In this document: positions 56,002 to 64,000 of the stretch, in pieces
Position numbering within the stretch: the stretch's first letter is position 1
Layout of the letters: every line of letters starts with the position of its first letter
Assembly (NCBI RefSeq): GCF_004361735.1
Contig: NZ_SNVV01000007.1
Coordinates: 1 to 64,000 of the forward strand
Direction of reading: 5' to 3'
Length of the DNA stretch: 64,000 nt
DNA from: Azoarcus indigens
Lineage (GTDB): Bacteria > Pseudomonadota > Gammaproteobacteria > Burkholderiales > Rhodocyclaceae
The notes under the pieces: model-generated
The model's database searches: none
Told to the model about the DNA's origin: nothing
What the model saw: the letters and a program-made list of their open reading frames with translations, nothing else
Position numbers and translations under genes: made by a program

Positions 56002-58392
56002 TCAGTTGCGCAGCGGCTTGCCGGTTTCCAGCATGTGCACGATGCGCTGCTGGGTCTTTTCCTCTTTCAGCAGGGCGACGAACTGGGCGCGTTCCACCTC
56101 CAGCAGCCACTGCTCGTCCACCTCGCTGCCACTATCCACCTCCCCGCCGCACAGGGCGATGGCGGCGGCCTTGCCGACGCGGTAGTCGTAGGCGGAGATG
56201 AAGCCGCCTTCGGCCATGTTGGCGAGCAACATCTCGCAGGTGGCGACGCCGTTGCGCCCGGCCACCACCACCTTGCGCTCGCGCGCCGGCGGCCGCCAGC
56301 CGGCCTCGGCCAGCGCGCGGGCGCGGTGCAGAGCGACGTAGAGCAGCTCGTCCGCATGCAGCAGGATGTCGTCGCCCGCCCGGCCGAAGCCCAGCGCCAC
56401 CGCCTCGCTGGCGCTCTTGGCCACGGTGGCGCGGGCGATGGTCTGGAAGGCGTTCTGGATGTAGAGGAAAACATCGCCGCCGGCGGCGCGCTGCGCCAGC
56501 CGGTGCGCCTGCAGGGCGAACTCCTTGCTGCCGCCGCCGGCCGGGATCAGCCCCACCCCCACTTCCACCAGGCCGACATAGCTTTCCAGCGCCATCACCC
56601 GGTGCGCCGCATGCATGGCGAACTCGCAGCCGCCGCCCAGGGCCAGGCCTTGCACCGCGGCCACCACCGGCACCTGGGCGTGCTTGAGTGCCATCGACAC
56701 CTGCTGGAACTTGGCTACGGTGGCTTCCAGGCGGCCGAACTCGCCGGCGGCGCAGGCGGTGGCCACCTGCTGCAGGTTGGCGCCGACGGCGAAGGGCGGC
56801 TCATGCCACAGCACCAGCCCGTCCAGCTCGCTCTCGGCGCGCGCCACCGCTTCCAGCAGGCCGTCCATCACCTCTTCGCCGATGGCGTGCATCTTGGATT
56901 TGAAGGAGACGATGCCGATGCCGGCATCCTGGTCGGCACGCCGCCACAGGCGCACGCCCTCGTTCTCCCACAGGGTGTCGCCGGCCTCGGGCGCGGCCTC
57001 GCCCAGCACCCGCTCCGGGTAGAGCTGGCGGCGGTAGACGTCCAGCGTGGAGCGCGGCTTCATCGTCCGCTCGGCGGCGCTCCAGGAGCCGTCAGGCTCG
57101 TGCACGCCGCCGTAGGCGCCGCGTTCGGCCACCCAGTCGGGCAGCGGCACGTCGGTCATCGCCCGGCCGGCGGCGATGTCCTCGCCCACCGCCTGGGCGA
57201 TGGCGCCCCAGCCGGCGGCCTGCCAGGTTTCGAACGGGCCCTGCGCCCAGCCGAAGCCCCAGCGCATCGCCAGGTCCACATCGCGGGCGTTGTCCGCCAC
57301 TTCATCCAGCTGCACCGCGCAGTAGTGGAAGAGGTCGCGGAAGATGGCCCACAGGAACTGCGCTTGCGGGTGGTCGCTGGCGCGCAGCGCGGCGAAGCGC
57401 GCCGCCGGGTCGCGCTGCTTGAGGATGGCGCCCACCTCCGGCGCCACCTCGCCGGCGCTGGGGCGGTAGTCGCGCTTCTGCGGGTCCAGCACCAGGATCT
57501 GGCGGCCGTCCTTGCGATAGACGCCGGCGCGGGTCTTCTGCCCCAGCGCGCCCTGGGCGATCAGCCCGTCCAGCCAGGCGGGGTGGCGGAAGTAGGCGTG
57601 CCAGGGGTCGTCCGGCAGCGTGGCGGCCATGGTGTCCACCACATGCGCCAGGGTATCCAGGCCGACCACGTCGGCGGTGCGGTAGGTGGCGCTCTTGGGC
57701 CGGCCGATGAGGGGACCGGTGAGCGCATCCACCTCGTCGAAGCCCAGGCCGAGGCGGGCGGTGTGGTGGATGACGGCGAGGATGGAGAACACGCCGATGC
57801 GGTTGGCGACGAAGTTGGGGGTGTCGCGGGCGCGCACGATGCGCTTGCCCAGGCGGCTGGTGAGCCAGGTCTCCAGCGCGTCCAGCATGGCCGCGTCGCT
57901 GTCCGGCGCCGGAATCAGCTCCACCAGGGCCATGTAGCGCGGCGGATTGAAGAAGTGGACGCCGCAGAAGTGGTTGCGGCGGCCCGGCGGCACCGCCCTC
58001 GCCAGTTCGGCGATGGACAGGCCGGAGGTGTTGCTGGCGAAGATGGCGCCGGGCTTGAGGTGGGGGGCGACCTTCTCGTAGAGGTCCAGCTTCCACTCCA
58101 TCTTCTCGGCGATGGCTTCGATGACGAGGTCGCATTCGCCGAGGCGGGCGAGGCCGTCGGCATAGGTGGCGGCCTCGATCAGCGCCACCTTCTCCGGCAG
58201 CGCCAGCGGCGCCGGGTCCAGCTTCTTCAGCCCGGCCAGGGCGCGGCGGACGACGCCGTCCGGCGGGCCCTCCTTGGCCGGCAGGTCGAACAGGATCACC
58301 GGCACGTCGGCATTGGCGCAGTGGGCGGCGATCTGCGCCCCCATGACGCCGGCGCCGAGCACGGCGACCTTGCGGATGATGAATCGGCTCAT
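56002..58392 (-). CDS. fadN: 3-hydroxyacyl-CoA dehydrogenase / enoyl-CoA hydratase fusion, FadN type
   Basis: A 796-residue multifunctional enzyme with the dehydrogenase first. VAVLGAGVMGAQIAAHCANADV (NAD site, residues 9-30) is followed by FCGVHFFNPPRYMALVELIP with the catalytic His-Glu pair. A second dehydrogenase helical domain and a linker follow. The C-terminal crotonase domain (about 500-700) has VPVVAAVQGLALGGGCEFAMHAA and SYVGLVEVGVGLIPAGGG, retaining both hydratase glutamates. This domain order is that of FadN, opposite to FadB/FadJ. It hydrates enoyl-CoA and oxidises the 3-hydroxy product, feeding fadA just downstream. The two activities are supported by intact motifs. Confidence 0.92.
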   Translation of the reverse strand: MSRFIIRKVAVLGAGVMGAQIAAHCANADVPVILFDLPAKEGPPDGVVRRALAGLKKLDPAPLALPEKVALIEAATYADGLARLGECDLVIEAIAEKMEWKLDLYEKVAPHLKPGAIFASNTSGLSIAELARAVPPGRRNHFCGVHFFNPPRYMALVELIPAPDSDAAMLDALETWLTSRLGKRIVRARDTPNFVANRIGVFSILAVIHHTARLGLGFDEVDALTGPLIGRPKSATYRTADVVGLDTLAHVVDTMAATLPDDPWHAYFRHPAWLDGLIAQGALGQKTRAGVYRKDGRQILVLDPQKRDYRPSAGEVAPEVGAILKQRDPAARFAALRASDHPQAQFLWAIFRDLFHYCAVQLDEVADNARDVDLAMRWGFGWAQGPFETWQAAGWGAIAQAVGEDIAAGRAMTDVPLPDWVAERGAYGGVHEPDGSWSAAERTMKPRSTLDVYRRQLYPERVLGEAAPEAGDTLWENEGVRLWRRADQDAGIGIVSFKSKMHAIGEEVMDGLLEAVARAESELDGLVLWHEPPFAVGANLQQVATACAAGEFGRLEATVAKFQQVSMALKHAQVPVVAAVQGLALGGGCEFAMHAAHRVMALESYVGLVEVGVGLIPAGGGSKEFALQAHRLAQRAAGGDVFLYIQNAFQTIARATVAKSASEAVALGFGRAGDDILLHADELLYVALHRARALAEAGWRPPARERKVVVAGRNGVATCEMLLANMAEGGFISAYDYRVGKAAAIALCGGEVDSGSEVDEQWLLEVERAQFVALLKEEKTQQRIVHMLETGKPLRN

Positions 58393-58514
58393 GCGTTCCT
58401 CCGGTGCGGGACGAAGCGAAGCGGGGACGGCCGCGCGCCCGCGGGCACGGCCGCAAGCCGGGCGCGGCCGCGAATGCGGCCGGCGCCGGGGCGAGCGAGT
58501 CAGTCAGCCAAGGC

Positions 58515-59792
58515 TCAGAACGCCAGCGAGTACTGGGCGCCGACGATCCAGACGCTGGAGTCGTAGTCGCCAGTGACGCGGCCGCGGCCGTCGGCGATCT
58601 GGTTGTTGTCGATCTTGGTCTTGGGCACGTAGAGGTAGGCCAGGCCCAGATCGACGGTGGACGCCGGGGTGGCCTTCCACTGGCCGCCGACGGTGAACCA
58701 GGTGCGGTCGTTGTCCGGCAGCGACACCAGGCGGCGCTCCTTGTCCTTCACCGGCGTCTGGTCGTAGGCGATGCCGAACTTCAGCTTCCAGGCGTCGTTG
58801 AGCTGGTAGTTGGCGCCGATGGCCAGCCTCCAGGTGTCGCGGAACTCGGTCTCCAGCGTCTGCACGGTGGCGCCGGACAGGGGGCCGGAGGTGCGCACGA
58901 TGTCCACCTCCTTGATCTTGCTCCAGCCCGTCCAGGACACGTCGCCCAGCAGCTCCCAGCGGCTGTCCAGGCGGTGGGCGAGGCTGACGATGAAGGAATC
59001 CGGCAGCTCCACCTTCGCCTCGGCCTTGCCGGTGGTGAGCGCCGCGGTGGCGCCGGCGGCCGGCCCCTTCACCTTGAGGTCGCCCTTGAGCTTGTGCTCG
59101 ATGGAGGAGCGGTAGGACACGCCCAGGCGGGTGGCGTCGGAGAGCTTGAACAGCGCACCGATGTTCCAGCCCCAGGCGTCGGAATCCGCCTCTAGGATGG
59201 CGTGGGTGGCGGCCAGCGCTGGCGAGATCACCGCCGCCGCGCGCTCGTACTCCGCTTCCATGCGCTGCCAGTTGAGGCCACCGCCGATGGACACCACCTC
59301 GTTCACCCGCCAGGCGATGGAGGGGTTGATGTTGTAGGTCTTGATGTCGAACTTGATCGAGTGGGCGGCGCCCACCCAATCGTCGTCGTACTCGGTCATC
59401 AGGCCGAAGGGCGCGCCCAGGCCGACGCCGACGTAGACATCGCGGTTCAGCGCCCAGGACAGATAGCCGTTGGGCAGGTAGGCCCAGGAGCCGGCGTCCT
59501 TGGTGTCGCCCTGCAGGAAGCCGGTGCCGCTGGAGCCGTCGTTGTCGAACTTGAAGGCCGGCCGCACTGCCGAGATGCCCACCGAGAGCTCGCGCTCGCG
59601 CAGCTCGGTCATCCCCGCCGGGTTGAAGTAGATGGTGCTGGCGTTGTCCGCCACCGCGGCGGAGCCGGCGTAGGCGTTGCCGAGGCCGCTGGCGTTCTGC
59701 TCCAGGAGCTGGAAGCCGGCGGCGTGGCTGGCGGCAGGCGCCATCAGCACCAGGGCGGCCGGGATCAGTCGTGCAAGCTCTTTCCGTTGCAT
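58515..59792 (-). CDS. FadL-family outer-membrane transport protein
   Basis: This 425-residue outer-membrane beta-barrel takes up long-chain fatty acids or other hydrophobic compounds. A signal peptide ends near ASHA|AGFQ. The mature start AGFQLLEQNASGLGNAYAGSAAVADNASTIYFNPAGMTEL is the conserved FadL plug/hatch with the NPA motif. The protein ends in an aromatic-rich strand with a terminal Phe (VGAQYSLAF), as outer-membrane barrels need. It lies between the thioesterase and FadN genes, so it likely serves uptake of the same substrates. In aromatic degraders related proteins carry toluene-like compounds, so a hydrocarbon substrate is an alternative. Confidence 0.9.
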   Translation of the reverse strand: MQRKELARLIPAALVLMAPAASHAAGFQLLEQNASGLGNAYAGSAAVADNASTIYFNPAGMTELRERELSVGISAVRPAFKFDNDGSSGTGFLQGDTKDAGSWAYLPNGYLSWALNRDVYVGVGLGAPFGLMTEYDDDWVGAAHSIKFDIKTYNINPSIAWRVNEVVSIGGGLNWQRMEAEYERAAAVISPALAATHAILEADSDAWGWNIGALFKLSDATRLGVSYRSSIEHKLKGDLKVKGPAAGATAALTTGKAEAKVELPDSFIVSLAHRLDSRWELLGDVSWTGWSKIKEVDIVRTSGPLSGATVQTLETEFRDTWRLAIGANYQLNDAWKLKFGIAYDQTPVKDKERRLVSLPDNDRTWFTVGGQWKATPASTVDLGLAYLYVPKTKIDNNQIADGRGRVTGDYDSSVWIVGAQYSLAF

Positions 59793-59907
59793 CGTGTCGT
59801 CTCCTCCTTTGTCGGGCGTTACCGCCCTTGGCGCGCCGGGGACTACCGCCCCGGTTGTCGTTGGCCGCGCTCGCCTGCGCCGCTGGCGCCGCGGTGTTAC
59901 TGCCCGG

Positions 59908-60315
59908 TCATGCGGCCGGGATCGGGGATTTCTCCCCTGCTTCGTTGATGGCCACGTAGGTCAGCCTGGCCTCGGTCACCTTCACGAACACCGGCTCGGC
60001 ATGGCCGCGCTCGGCGAAAACCACCACATCCACCGTCACCGAGGTGCGGCCCACCGATTCCACCTTGGCGTAGAAGCTCACCAGGTCGCCCACCGACACC
60101 GGCTGCTTGAAGGTGAAGGAATTCACCGCCACGGTGACGACGCGGCACTTGGCGCGACGGATGGCGGGGATGGAGCCGGCAATGTCCACCATGGACATGA
60201 TCCAGCCGCCGAACACGTCGCCGGACGGGTTGGTGTCGGCCGGCATCGCCATCACGCGCAGCGAGAGGTGCTTGTCGGCCGGGAGGGATTCGCGGGAGAT
60301 CGGGGGGGTGGTCAT
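59908..60315 (-). CDS. YciA-like acyl-CoA thioesterase
   Basis: A 135-residue hot-dog thioesterase hydrolysing acyl-CoA to free acid and CoA. The signature ADTNPSGDVFGGWIMSMVDIAGS (catalytic Asp in GDVFGGW) and VAVNSFTFKQPVSVGDLVSFYAKVESVGRTSVTV are typical of YciA/acyl-CoA hydrolase. It may recycle CoA during beta-oxidation overload. It overlaps the end of fadJ by 4 bases, so it is coupled to it. Confidence 0.88.
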   Translation of the reverse strand: MTTPPISRESLPADKHLSLRVMAMPADTNPSGDVFGGWIMSMVDIAGSIPAIRRAKCRVVTVAVNSFTFKQPVSVGDLVSFYAKVESVGRTSVTVDVVVFAERGHAEPVFVKVTEARLTYVAINEAGEKSPIPAA

Positions 60316-62408
60316 GGTTTTTCCTGCGTGGGGGTCTGGACTGTAACCCCGCTATTTTGCTGCAACGCAGCACGTCCAGCTATCCGGAATTCCCCCACGT
60401 CCTCCAGATATTGCAAGGGCCCACCGGTATAGGGCGCGAAGCCGGTGCCGAAGATCACGCCGGCGTCGGCGAGGTCGGCGTCCGCCACCACCTTTTCCGC
60501 AACGCAGCGACGCGCCGCTGCCAGCAGCGGGGCGACGATGCGCTGGGCAAGCCCGACCGGTGCGCTCTCGGCGGCATGCTCCGCCGCGGCGGACTTCTCC
60601 GCCTTGCCCTCCTTCCAGCGGTAGTAGCCCTGACCAGTCTTGCGGCCAAGCTGGCCGGCTTCCACCAGCATCGCCAGCCGCGCCGGCACCTGGGCCTCGC
60701 CGCCGGTGAGGCCGCGGCCGGCGGCCAGCGCCACGTCCAGGCCCACGGTATCCACCAGCTCCACCGGCCCCATCGGCATGCCGAAGGCGAGCAGCGCAGC
60801 ATCCACCGTTTCCGGCGCAATGCCCTCTTCCACACAGCGCAGGGCCTCCAGCATGTAGGGCGCCAGCACCGCGTTCACCAGGAAGCCGGGCGCGCTCTTC
60901 ACCGGCAGCGGCAGCTTGTCGATACGGCGGACGAAGCTGGCGGCGGCCTGGGCCAGCGCCGGCGCGGTCTGCGCGCCGCTCACCACTTCCACCAGCGGCA
61001 TGCGCGGCACCGGGTTGAAGAAGTGGATGCCGACCAGACGGCCGGGGTCGCCCAGCGCGGTGGCGATGTCCTCCAGCCGCAGGCTGGAGGTGTTGGTGGC
61101 GAGCAGCGCGTCCGGCCTGGCCTTGCGCTCCAGTTCGGCGAACAGGCTGCGCTTGGCTTCCAGGTCTTCGAAGATGGCTTCGATCACCAGGTCGGCGCGG
61201 GCCACGCCGTAGCCTTGCGGGTCCGGCAGCAGGCGGTCCAGCGCGAAGCGCACCGCGCGCTCGGTGTCTTCGCTGCGGCCCCCTTTGCCGCGCCCGCTCT
61301 TACCACTGCCTCCCAGCTTGCGCCGGAACAGTTCGGCGGCACGGCCGATGGCGGGGGCGATGCGCGCCACCGACTGATCCTGCAGCGTCACCGTCAAGCC
61401 GGCGAGCACGCAGACGGCGGCGATGTCGCCGCCCATCACGCCGGCGCCGACCACATGCACATGGCGCGGCGCAAAGCCGCTCTCCTTGCCGTAGCCCTTC
61501 AGCCGCTCCTGCAGGAAGAACACCCGCAGCAGCTTGCGGGTGGTGGGCGAGGCGATCAGCGCCTCCAGCGAGGCCGGATCGCCGGCCGGCACCGCCAGCG
61601 CGTTGCCGCCGTGGCGCGCCCAGATTTCCAGGATGGCGTAGGGTGCCGGATAGTGTTCGGCGCGCGCCCTCGCCGCCAGTTGCTTGCGGGCGCGGCTGGC
61701 GACCAGCGGTTTCAGCGGGCCATCCAGCAGACGCGCCAGCAGCGGCGGCTTGTGCAAGGGCTGGCCGGAGAGCACCAGCATGCGCGCGGCGTTCTCCATG
61801 ACGCGCGCCGGCACGCAGTCGTCCGCCAGGCCGAGGCGCTTGGCGCGGCGGGCATCCACGCTCTTGCCGGCCAGCATCATGTCCAGCGCCGCCAATGGGC
61901 CGATCAGCGCCGGCAGCCGTTTCATGCCGCCCCAGCCGGGCACGATGCCCAGCATCACCTCCGGCAGCGCCAGCTTGGTGTCCTTGTCATCCACCACCAG
62001 CCGGTAGCGGCAAGCCAGCGCCAGTTCCAGGCCGCCGCCCAGGCAGTGGCCGCGGATCAGCGCCAGCGTGGGAAAAGGCAGCGCGGCGACGCGCTCGAAC
62101 AGCGCCCAGCCGCGTGTCACCAGGGCACGGGCGGCGGTGGCGGAGTCCAGCTGCTCGAACTCGCTGATGTCCGCGCCGGCGATGAAGCCGGCCGGCTTGG
62201 CGGAGGCAATGATGAGGGCGCGCGGCGGCGCCGCTTCCAGCCGGCCCAGCACTTCCTCCAGCTCGTCCATCACCGCCCGCGACAAAGTGTTGGTGGCGGA
62301 CTCGGCCTTGTCCAGCCACAGCCAGCTGGGGCCGCCGGCCTCCTCGGCGAGGCGCCAGTGGCGGCCACCGGCAGCCGCGCGCAGCAGGGCGCTGGATTCC
62401 GCATTCAT
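60312..62408 (-). CDS. fadJ: Fatty-acid oxidation complex alpha subunit (enoyl-CoA hydratase / 3-hydroxyacyl-CoA dehydrogenase), FadJ-like
   Basis: A 698-residue enzyme with hydratase first and dehydrogenase second. Crotonase domain (1-200): IASAKPAGFIAGADISEF, IRGHCLGGGLELALACRY and LALPEVMLGIVPGWGGMKRLP, with both catalytic glutamates. Dehydrogenase domain (about 310-600): VHVVGAGVMGGDIAAVC, LVGIHFFNPVPRMPLVEVVSG with the His-Glu pair, and a C-terminal helical domain with EALRCVEEGIAPETVDAAL. It overlaps fadI and the thioesterase by 4 bases each. The partner thiolase is fadI, so this is a complete second beta-oxidation module beside fadN-fadA. Confidence 0.93.
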   Translation of the reverse strand: MNAESSALLRAAAGGRHWRLAEEAGGPSWLWLDKAESATNTLSRAVMDELEEVLGRLEAAPPRALIIASAKPAGFIAGADISEFEQLDSATAARALVTRGWALFERVAALPFPTLALIRGHCLGGGLELALACRYRLVVDDKDTKLALPEVMLGIVPGWGGMKRLPALIGPLAALDMMLAGKSVDARRAKRLGLADDCVPARVMENAARMLVLSGQPLHKPPLLARLLDGPLKPLVASRARKQLAARARAEHYPAPYAILEIWARHGGNALAVPAGDPASLEALIASPTTRKLLRVFFLQERLKGYGKESGFAPRHVHVVGAGVMGGDIAAVCVLAGLTVTLQDQSVARIAPAIGRAAELFRRKLGGSGKSGRGKGGRSEDTERAVRFALDRLLPDPQGYGVARADLVIEAIFEDLEAKRSLFAELERKARPDALLATNTSSLRLEDIATALGDPGRLVGIHFFNPVPRMPLVEVVSGAQTAPALAQAAASFVRRIDKLPLPVKSAPGFLVNAVLAPYMLEALRCVEEGIAPETVDAALLAFGMPMGPVELVDTVGLDVALAAGRGLTGGEAQVPARLAMLVEAGQLGRKTGQGYYRWKEGKAEKSAAAEHAAESAPVGLAQRIVAPLLAAARRCVAEKVVADADLADAGVIFGTGFAPYTGGPLQYLEDVGEFRIAGRAALQQNSGVTVQTPTQEKP

Positions 62409-63688
62409 GCCAGGTTCTCCACCAGCATCGCCCCGCCCTGTCCGCCGCCTATGCAGATGGCGGCGATGCCGCGCTTGCCGCCGGTGCGCCGCAGCACCCG
62501 CAGCAGGTGGAGCACGATGCGCGCGCCGCTGGCGCCCACCGGATGGCCCAGCGCCACCGCGCCGCCATCCACGTTGAGCCGCGATACATCCGGCACACCG
62601 GGCGCTGAAAGGCCGAACTCGCGCTGGAACAAGGCCTCGTCGCCAAAGGCGCGCAGGCAGGCGATGACTTGGGCGGCGAAGGCTTCGTTGATCTCCCAGG
62701 CGTCGATGTCGGTGCTGGCGAGTTGCTTGCGCGCCAGCAACGGCGCGGCGGCATATACCGGCCCCAGGCCCATGCGTTCCGGCGCCAGCCCGGCCCAGGC
62801 GCTGTCCACGATGCGGCCCAGCGGCTGCAGGCCGTGGCGCTCCACCGCGTCCGCCGAGGCCAGCAACAGCCAGGCGGCGCCGTCGGTGATCTGCGAGCTG
62901 TTGCCGGGGGTGACGCGACCGTAGCGCTTGTCGAAGAAGGGCTTGAGCCTGGCCAGGCCTTCGGCGGAGGCGTCACGCCGCAGGCCGTCGTCGCTGGCAT
63001 GGAGAGCGCCGTCCGGGCTCACCAGCGGCGCGATCTCGTCGTTGAAGTGGCCAGCATCCTGCGCCGCCGCAACCCGTCTGTGGCTCTCCAGCGCATAAGC
63101 GTCCATCTCCTCGCGGGAGATGCCGAACTCCCAGGCCAGGTTCTCGGCGGTCTGGCCCATGGTCTGGCCGACCACCGGATCGGTCAGCCCTTTGACGATG
63201 CCTATCACCGGCGCGAGGTAAGCCGGGCGGAAGCCGCGCAGCACCTGCAGGCGCGCCACTGGCCCGCGCGCCGCGTACCAGGCGGAGAACCAGCGCACCA
63301 TCGCATCAGAGAACAGCAGCGGCGCGCGCGACAGCGCATCCACGCCACCGGCCAGCACCAGCCCGGAGCGGCCGGCCTGGATGTTGGCGATGGCGGAATC
63401 CAGCGCCTGCATGCCGCTGGCGCAGTTACGCATCACCGTCCAGCCCGGCACCGCCGCGCCGCAGCCCATGCGCAGGGCGACCACCCGGCCGATGTTCACT
63501 TCGTCCGGCGAGGGGCTGGCGCAGCCGAGGATGACTTCGTCCAGCTCAGCCGGCGCGAAGCGCTGGCGCAGCAGCAGCGCGCGGCCGGCGGCGGTGGCGA
63601 GGTCGGCCGCGGAGAAGGGGCCGGGCGCGTTGCGCGCCTTGAGGAAGGGCGTGCGGGCGCCGTCGATGATGTAGATGCTGCGATCCAT
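62405..63688 (-). CDS. fadI: Acetyl-CoA C-acyltransferase, FadI-like
   Basis: A 427-residue thiolase, longer than fadA as is usual for FadI. Catalytic residues lie in MRNCASGMQALDSAI (Cys), GGAVALGHPVGASGARI (His) and AAICIGGGQGGAML (Cys). Residues RSIYIIDGARTPFLKARNAPGPF form the N-terminus. It lies 11 bases downstream of the fadE end and overlaps fadJ by 4 bases, giving the order fadE-fadI-fadJ. Confidence 0.94.
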   Translation of the reverse strand: MDRSIYIIDGARTPFLKARNAPGPFSAADLATAAGRALLLRQRFAPAELDEVILGCASPSPDEVNIGRVVALRMGCGAAVPGWTVMRNCASGMQALDSAIANIQAGRSGLVLAGGVDALSRAPLLFSDAMVRWFSAWYAARGPVARLQVLRGFRPAYLAPVIGIVKGLTDPVVGQTMGQTAENLAWEFGISREEMDAYALESHRRVAAAQDAGHFNDEIAPLVSPDGALHASDDGLRRDASAEGLARLKPFFDKRYGRVTPGNSSQITDGAAWLLLASADAVERHGLQPLGRIVDSAWAGLAPERMGLGPVYAAAPLLARKQLASTDIDAWEINEAFAAQVIACLRAFGDEALFQREFGLSAPGVPDVSRLNVDGGAVALGHPVGASGARIVLHLLRVLRRTGGKRGIAAICIGGGQGGAMLVENLA

Positions 63689-63699
63689 GCGCGCCGCCC

Positions 63700-64000
63700 T
63701 CAGGCCACCGCCCGCGTGGGCGCAACGGCGCCGGGCGCTGCTGCCGTCTCACCAGCCGTGCCGGCCGCCACCGTTGCACCGAACTCGAAAGGGAAATCAT
63801 CCACCCGGATCACCTTGTCGCGCAGTTCGCCCCGTCGCTTCAGCATAGACAACTCGTCGTCGTCGATGACGCCGTCTTCGCGCGCCTGCAGCCACACCGC
63901 GTCTACGCCGCCGCCGGGCGCCGGCCGCGGCTTGAAGCGGCCCTCCTTCTGCGCACGGCGCACCTTGGCTTCGATGGGCTCCGCCGCCACGGTGGCGAGC
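63700..64000 (-). CDS. fadE: Acyl-CoA dehydrogenase FadE, C-terminal part (continues beyond window)
   Basis: The frame is open at the right edge and ends at 63700. The visible 100 residues match the C-terminal extension of long FadE-type acyl-CoA dehydrogenases (DUF1974): LATVAAEPIEAKVRRAQKEGRF, AVWLQAREDGVIDDDELSML, KRRGELRDKVIRVDDFPFEFG, then a short Ala/Gly/Thr-rich tail. The GTG at 63990 is an internal codon, not the start, because the conserved helix reads through it. The catalytic domain lies outside. This enzyme would introduce the first double bond for the FadJ/FadI steps encoded next. Confidence 0.85.
   Translation of the reverse strand, partial: LATVAAEPIEAKVRRAQKEGRFKPRPAPGGGVDAVWLQAREDGVIDDDELSMLKRRGELRDKVIRVDDFPFEFGATVAAGTAGETAAAPGAVAPTRAVA

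Noticed and set aside
56035-58566. 843-codon frame opposite the FadN-type gene
   Set aside because: Shadow frame produced by third-position GC bias.
60357-62924. 855-codon frame opposite fadJ
   Set aside because: Shadow frame; fadJ and fadI have all catalytic motifs on the minus strand.

Overview
The window looks like chromosomal DNA of a free-living, GC-rich betaproteobacterium, most likely of the Rhodocyclales (Azoarcus/Thauera/Aromatoleum type). This is inferred from the proteins and gene order: a pilMNOPQ-aroKB-dgt-gltBD block, ponA/cyaY/lptM/lysA, ubiD-pyrF-ubiA-recG, flagellar FliW, a fused MaoC-phosphotransacetylase next to ackA, vanillate demethylase and a large beta-oxidation cluster. 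No rRNA or tRNA gene, CRISPR array, complete insertion sequence or prophage was seen.

Left edge (1-2.7 kb): a piece of an RHS-repeat gene on the minus strand meets, at about base 995, the 3' part of a type II secretion secretin gene on the plus strand, followed by a gspK-like gene and a possible remnant. Both joined genes are broken at the same point, so this is a rearrangement or an assembly join. Then come glmU-glmS (amino-sugar supply for the cell wall) and, divergently, a phosphotransacetylase fusion with acetate kinase and a clear terminator.

8.9-21.9 kb (all minus strand): a LuxR-type regulator, a small DUF2783 protein and an FAD aromatic hydroxylase with an 18-bp palindrome in front of it; a TauE/SafE permease; gltBD with a strong terminator; then aroK-aroB-dgt. 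Between dgt and gltB a good sigma70 promoter lies upstream of an intrinsic terminator, which looks like a leader or attenuator.

21.9-35 kb: the type IV pilus assembly operon pilMNOPQ, ended by a terminator placed just before aroK. Divergent from it is ponA/mrcA, whose start should be moved to 27049. Then cyaY, lptM, lysA, a small unknown gene and the dTDP-rhamnose operon rfbBACD.

35-48.5 kb: dacB, sfsA, a small membrane protein, ubiD, pyrF, ubiA, recG, ridA, a TPR protein, fliW, a SPOR protein, a DUF2802 protein, metY and a YdcF-like protein.

48.5-64 kb: catabolic region, all minus strand. A GntR regulator, a TRAP solute-binding protein, vanA, vanB and a PaaG-like isomerase form a probable vanillate/aromatic-acid unit. 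Three identical TGTATACA palindromes sit inside two predicted promoters in front of the regulator. Upstream lies a 740-bp non-coding stretch with terminators, a G-run tract and an inverted-repeat island. Further upstream is a fatty-acid beta-oxidation cluster: fadE (cut by the window edge), fadI, fadJ, a YciA thioesterase, a FadL porin, a FadN-type multifunctional enzyme and fadA. It carries two differently ordered hydratase/dehydrogenase fusions, each beside its own thiolase.
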